64,000 nucleotides of DNA, from positions 1,922,001 to 1,986,000 of the forward strand of contig NC_014655.1 in NCBI RefSeq assembly GCF_000166395.1. Reading direction: 5' to 3'. A program made the position numbers and the translations under genes. This DNA comes from Leadbetterella byssophila DSM 17132. GTDB taxonomy: Bacteria; Bacteroidota; Bacteroidia; Cytophagales; Spirosomataceae. Within the stretch, counting starts at the first letter, position 1. Every line of letters starts with the position of its first letter. Of this stretch, positions 61,819-64,000 are shown piece by piece. The notes beneath the pieces were generated by a model. It was not told where the DNA came from and did no database searches. It saw nothing but the letters and a program-made list of their open reading frames with translations.

Positions 61819-62711
61819 AATTCAAGGGTTCTTTTCACTTCCACAAATCTATTCCATAGTTCGTCAAGCTCCGCATAATCCCTGGTAGAACTTCCATTTC
61901 TACAAAACTCAGAAATGGGTAATCCTCTTTTCCTTAAGATATACTTTGCACTGGCAGGGTAAGTCCTGTGCATCAAATCCATATTATTTGTAAAGAATGC
62001 CTGCACCATTTCTACTTTATCTGATTCATCAGCATAGTGTTCACATAGCCAAACTATCAATTCCGGGAAGTAATTCCCCTGTATACAAGACAATCCTGCA
62101 GAACCAGCCTTCAAACTTTCTACCGCATGAACCATATATGCATCATATAGTCCAAAGGAAGACTGTTTTTCACACGCTTTCAATTTTTCTTTAATCTGAT
62201 TTATATCCAAACAAGTATCCTTATGATAGATAACTCTTCCACTTTCCACTAATTCTCCCAAATGATCAGGTTGAATGATTCTCTTGTAGGGGACGGGACA
62301 TTCATAGAATCCTAAAGGTATGTCTTCTGTTTCTTCCAGTAATTTTGATGTAGCCAAACGAAAGTCTTGGTCTCCCGCATTCTCTTTGGATAGTAATCCA
62401 CTGATAACTATCACTCCATAAACCCCTGTTGAATAAATTTCTTTGATGGAATGGGAACATTCATCCAGATTTATTCCAAAAGAACCTGTAGCTACCACCG
62501 GCACTTTGCCATCTATATACCGGACCACGAATTCGCACAGTTCCAATCTTTCCTGTCTACTGAGATGGTACATTTCGCTTGAAAGGCAGTTGGCAAACAT
62601 CCCGCCCGCCCCACTATCTAAATAGAAATCTATCAGGCGTTTGAGACCTTCAAAGTCGATCTCTTCATTCTCCTTAAATGGAGTAAGCATTACCGGCACA
62701 AACTTCTTCAT
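61815..62711 (-). CDS. dihydrodipicolinate synthase/N-acetylneuraminate lyase family aldolase
   Basis: 298 residues, TIM barrel. Schiff-base Lys164 in VIYHKDTC and catalytic Tyr136 in GFYECPVPYKR lie where NanA has Lys165 and Tyr137. The usual GGTTGE loop is replaced by ANCLSSEMYHLS, as in diverged NAL-like members with other keto-acid substrates. Cytoplasmic. Coupled by ATGA overlaps to the symporter upstream and the BNR gene downstream, so it probably splits the sugar acid brought in by the symporter. Confidence 0.83.
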   Translation of the reverse strand: MKKFVPVMLTPFKENEEIDFEGLKRLIDFYLDSGAGGMFANCLSSEMYHLSRQERLELCEFVVRYIDGKVPVVATGSFGINLDECSHSIKEIYSTGVYGVIVISGLLSKENAGDQDFRLATSKLLEETEDIPLGFYECPVPYKRIIQPDHLGELVESGRVIYHKDTCLDINQIKEKLKACEKQSSFGLYDAYMVHAVESLKAGSAGLSCIQGNYFPELIVWLCEHYADESDKVEMVQAFFTNNMDLMHRTYPASAKYILRKRGLPISEFCRNGSSTRDYAELDELWNRFVEVKRTLEL

Positions 62712-64000
62712 GATACTCTACGTTTTTGCATGAAATTCCCTACCAAAAAAATAGTTAAGGTACCCACTACTATGGTCATATTGGAATGCAGCATTAATCC
62801 TCCATAGAATGGACTTAAGGTCATCCAAAGGATCACTAAAATACCAATGGCAGTAGCCCATTTTGCATCTATATCCTTTGCATCCTTACTCCAGATACCT
62901 AAAAGGAAAAGACCTAACATGCCTGCTGCAAATATTCCCGACAAGGTCCACCAAGCATCTAAGATGCTCTTGATCCCTATCATAGCCATTCCACAAAGCA
63001 TACCCAATACTCCTACCAGAACAGTGGCTGAATAAAGAATCTTCATGTGATCTCCGGAAGTTTTAGCAAAATATCTCTTATAAATATCTTCAGTAAATAC
63101 CGTAGCTGAAGCATTCATCCCGGAGCTAATGGTACTCATAGCTGCGGATAAAAGAGCAGATATTATCAGTCCTAGCAACCCTTTTGGAATCTTATGGACC
63201 ATGAAATGCGGCATGATCTTATCACCATAATCAGAAGGCTGTAAAGTAGAGGCTAAACGGATCACCTCTTGAGATTCTATAGGGAGATTTAATCGCTCAG
63301 AAGCCGCACGCAAGGACACTTCCTGAATCCAATCCGGTTGTTGCTGGTAATAAGCATAAAGACAGGAACCGATAACAAAAAACAAGAGGGAGACAGGCAA
63401 GTAAATCCATACGCAGAGCCAAACGGATTTCCCAGCTTCTTTTGCAGAATTTGCCGTATGGTATCTCTGTACATAATTTTGGTCCATGCCAAAGTTATTG
63501 AGGTTGATGAAGAAGCCGTATAAAAGGACCACCCAGAAACTAGAAGTAAAGAAATCAGGAGAAAATGTTCCTAAATTAAACTTGTTATCCCTTTGTCCTA
63601 TATCAATAATCTCCTGAACTCCACCAGGAACCTCTTTAACTACAAGGTAGAGAATCACTACTGCGCCTAAGGTTTTTAAAACTCCCTGGACTACTTCCGT
63701 CCAGATCACCGCCTCAATACCCCCCAGTACGGTATAAATAACAATACAAACACCTGTCACTAACATGATGCTTACCATGCTATATCCTGTCAAAGCTTGC
63801 AAGGTGAGAGAAATTCCAAAGAATATGGATCCGATTCTTGCTAATTGAGTTAGCAGGAAGCAAATCACAGCATACGTCCTAGCCCATGAACCAAACCTTT
63901 TTTCCAAGTGAGTATACGCAGACACTTCCCCTGTACTTCTATAAAAAGGCACAAAGTACTTAGTGGCAATCCAAGCAGCAAAAGGCATAGATAAGCTAAA
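62708..64000 (-). CDS. sodium:solute symporter (SSS family), N-terminus outside window
   Basis: 431 codons in the window; the frame is open through the right edge (FSLSMPFAAWIATKYFVPFY), so the first part of the protein is missing and an internal ATG at 63988 is not the start. SSS signatures: STGEVSAYTHLEKRFGSWAR, YTVLGGIEAVIWTEVVQGVL and ISALLSAAMSTISSGMNASA, the Na+-binding segment of SSS helix 8. Relatives import sialic acid, sugars and sugar acids. First visible gene of the operon with the NAL-like aldolase. Confidence 0.9.
   Translation of the reverse strand, partial: FSLSMPFAAWIATKYFVPFYRSTGEVSAYTHLEKRFGSWARTYAVICFLLTQLARIGSIFFGISLTLQALTGYSMVSIMLVTGVCIVIYTVLGGIEAVIWTEVVQGVLKTLGAVVILYLVVKEVPGGVQEIIDIGQRDNKFNLGTFSPDFFTSSFWVVLLYGFFINLNNFGMDQNYVQRYHTANSAKEAGKSVWLCVWIYLPVSLLFFVIGSCLYAYYQQQPDWIQEVSLRAASERLNLPIESQEVIRLASTLQPSDYGDKIMPHFMVHKIPKGLLGLIISALLSAAMSTISSGMNASATVFTEDIYKRYFAKTSGDHMKILYSATVLVGVLGMLCGMAMIGIKSILDAWWTLSGIFAAGMLGLFLLGIWSKDAKDIDAKWATAIGILVILWMTLSPFYGGLMLHSNMTIVVGTLTIFLVGNFMQKRRVS

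Overview
The window comes from a member of the Bacteroidota, most likely an aerobic Cytophagales/Spirosomataceae-type bacterium. The evidence is two SusC/SusD outer-membrane pairs, a one-protein hybrid two-component regulator with an AraC output, promoters of the Bacteroidetes form TTG/TTTG-N17-23-TAnnTTTG, almost no Shine-Dalgarno sequences, and many ATGA-type gene overlaps. No rRNA or tRNA gene was recognised.

Layout. 1-1000: a small minus-strand operon (DUF2089 protein, membrane protein, alpha/beta hydrolase cut by the window edge). 1074-6486: a tightly overlapping minus-strand operon of an MHS-type MFS carrier, a small membrane protein, L-serine ammonia-lyase, a DctA-like symporter and two thioredoxin-fold proteins. 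6652-12171: a UMF1-type MFS carrier and a glycosyltransferase on plus, then a methyltransferase and an MBOAT/AlgX-like O-acetylation pair on minus. 12311-14398: mnmE, a frameshifted Crp/Fnr-type regulator and a 40-residue membrane protein.

14655-24103 is a defence/mobile region. A CRISPR array has 30 repeats of 49 nt and 29 spacers of 29-30 nt, with no cas genes in the window. An IS3-family element (15544-16777) sits inside one repeat with a 4-bp target duplication; its transposase has lost the catalytic Glu through a deletion that leaves a stop. The array ends against a truncated DUF3987 gene. Then come an AbiEi/AbiEii toxin-antitoxin operon (toxin with a nonsense codon near its start, antitoxin with a promoter-overlapping operator), a truncated WYL regulator gene and an apparently intact McrBC type IV restriction system.

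24111-28257: a LytS/LytTR two-component pair, a C45 peptidase-like hydrolase and a class C beta-lactamase-fold hydrolase. 28426-40981: a polysaccharide utilisation locus on minus (SusC, SusD, lipoprotein, GH88 unsaturated glucuronyl hydrolase, hybrid two-component sensor, alginate-lyase-family protein) that points to a uronic-acid glycan. 41274-42720: a SulP transporter broken by at least three lesions, followed by a stretch folding into a strongly paired RNA-like structure with its own terminator (42727-42942). 43039-49412: small genes and a second SusC/SusD set.

49831-58386: a DUF892 ferritin-like protein; a TetR regulator with a palindromic operator and its MFS pump; a group II intron inserted at the shared terminator between the pump and the large catalase katE; an AI-2E family protein and a HAD phosphatase. 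58473-64000: a minus-strand operon with overlapping genes for a sodium:solute symporter (cut by the window edge), an N-acetylneuraminate-lyase-like aldolase, two BNR/sialidase-fold proteins and a DUF3748 (YidR-like) protein, which resembles import and catabolism of sialic acid or a related keto sugar acid.

Several accessory genes are decayed (Crp/Fnr, transposase, DUF3987, AbiEii, WYL, SulP) while core genes are intact, so the lesions look like real accessory-gene decay more than sequencing noise. This is an inference that read data could test.
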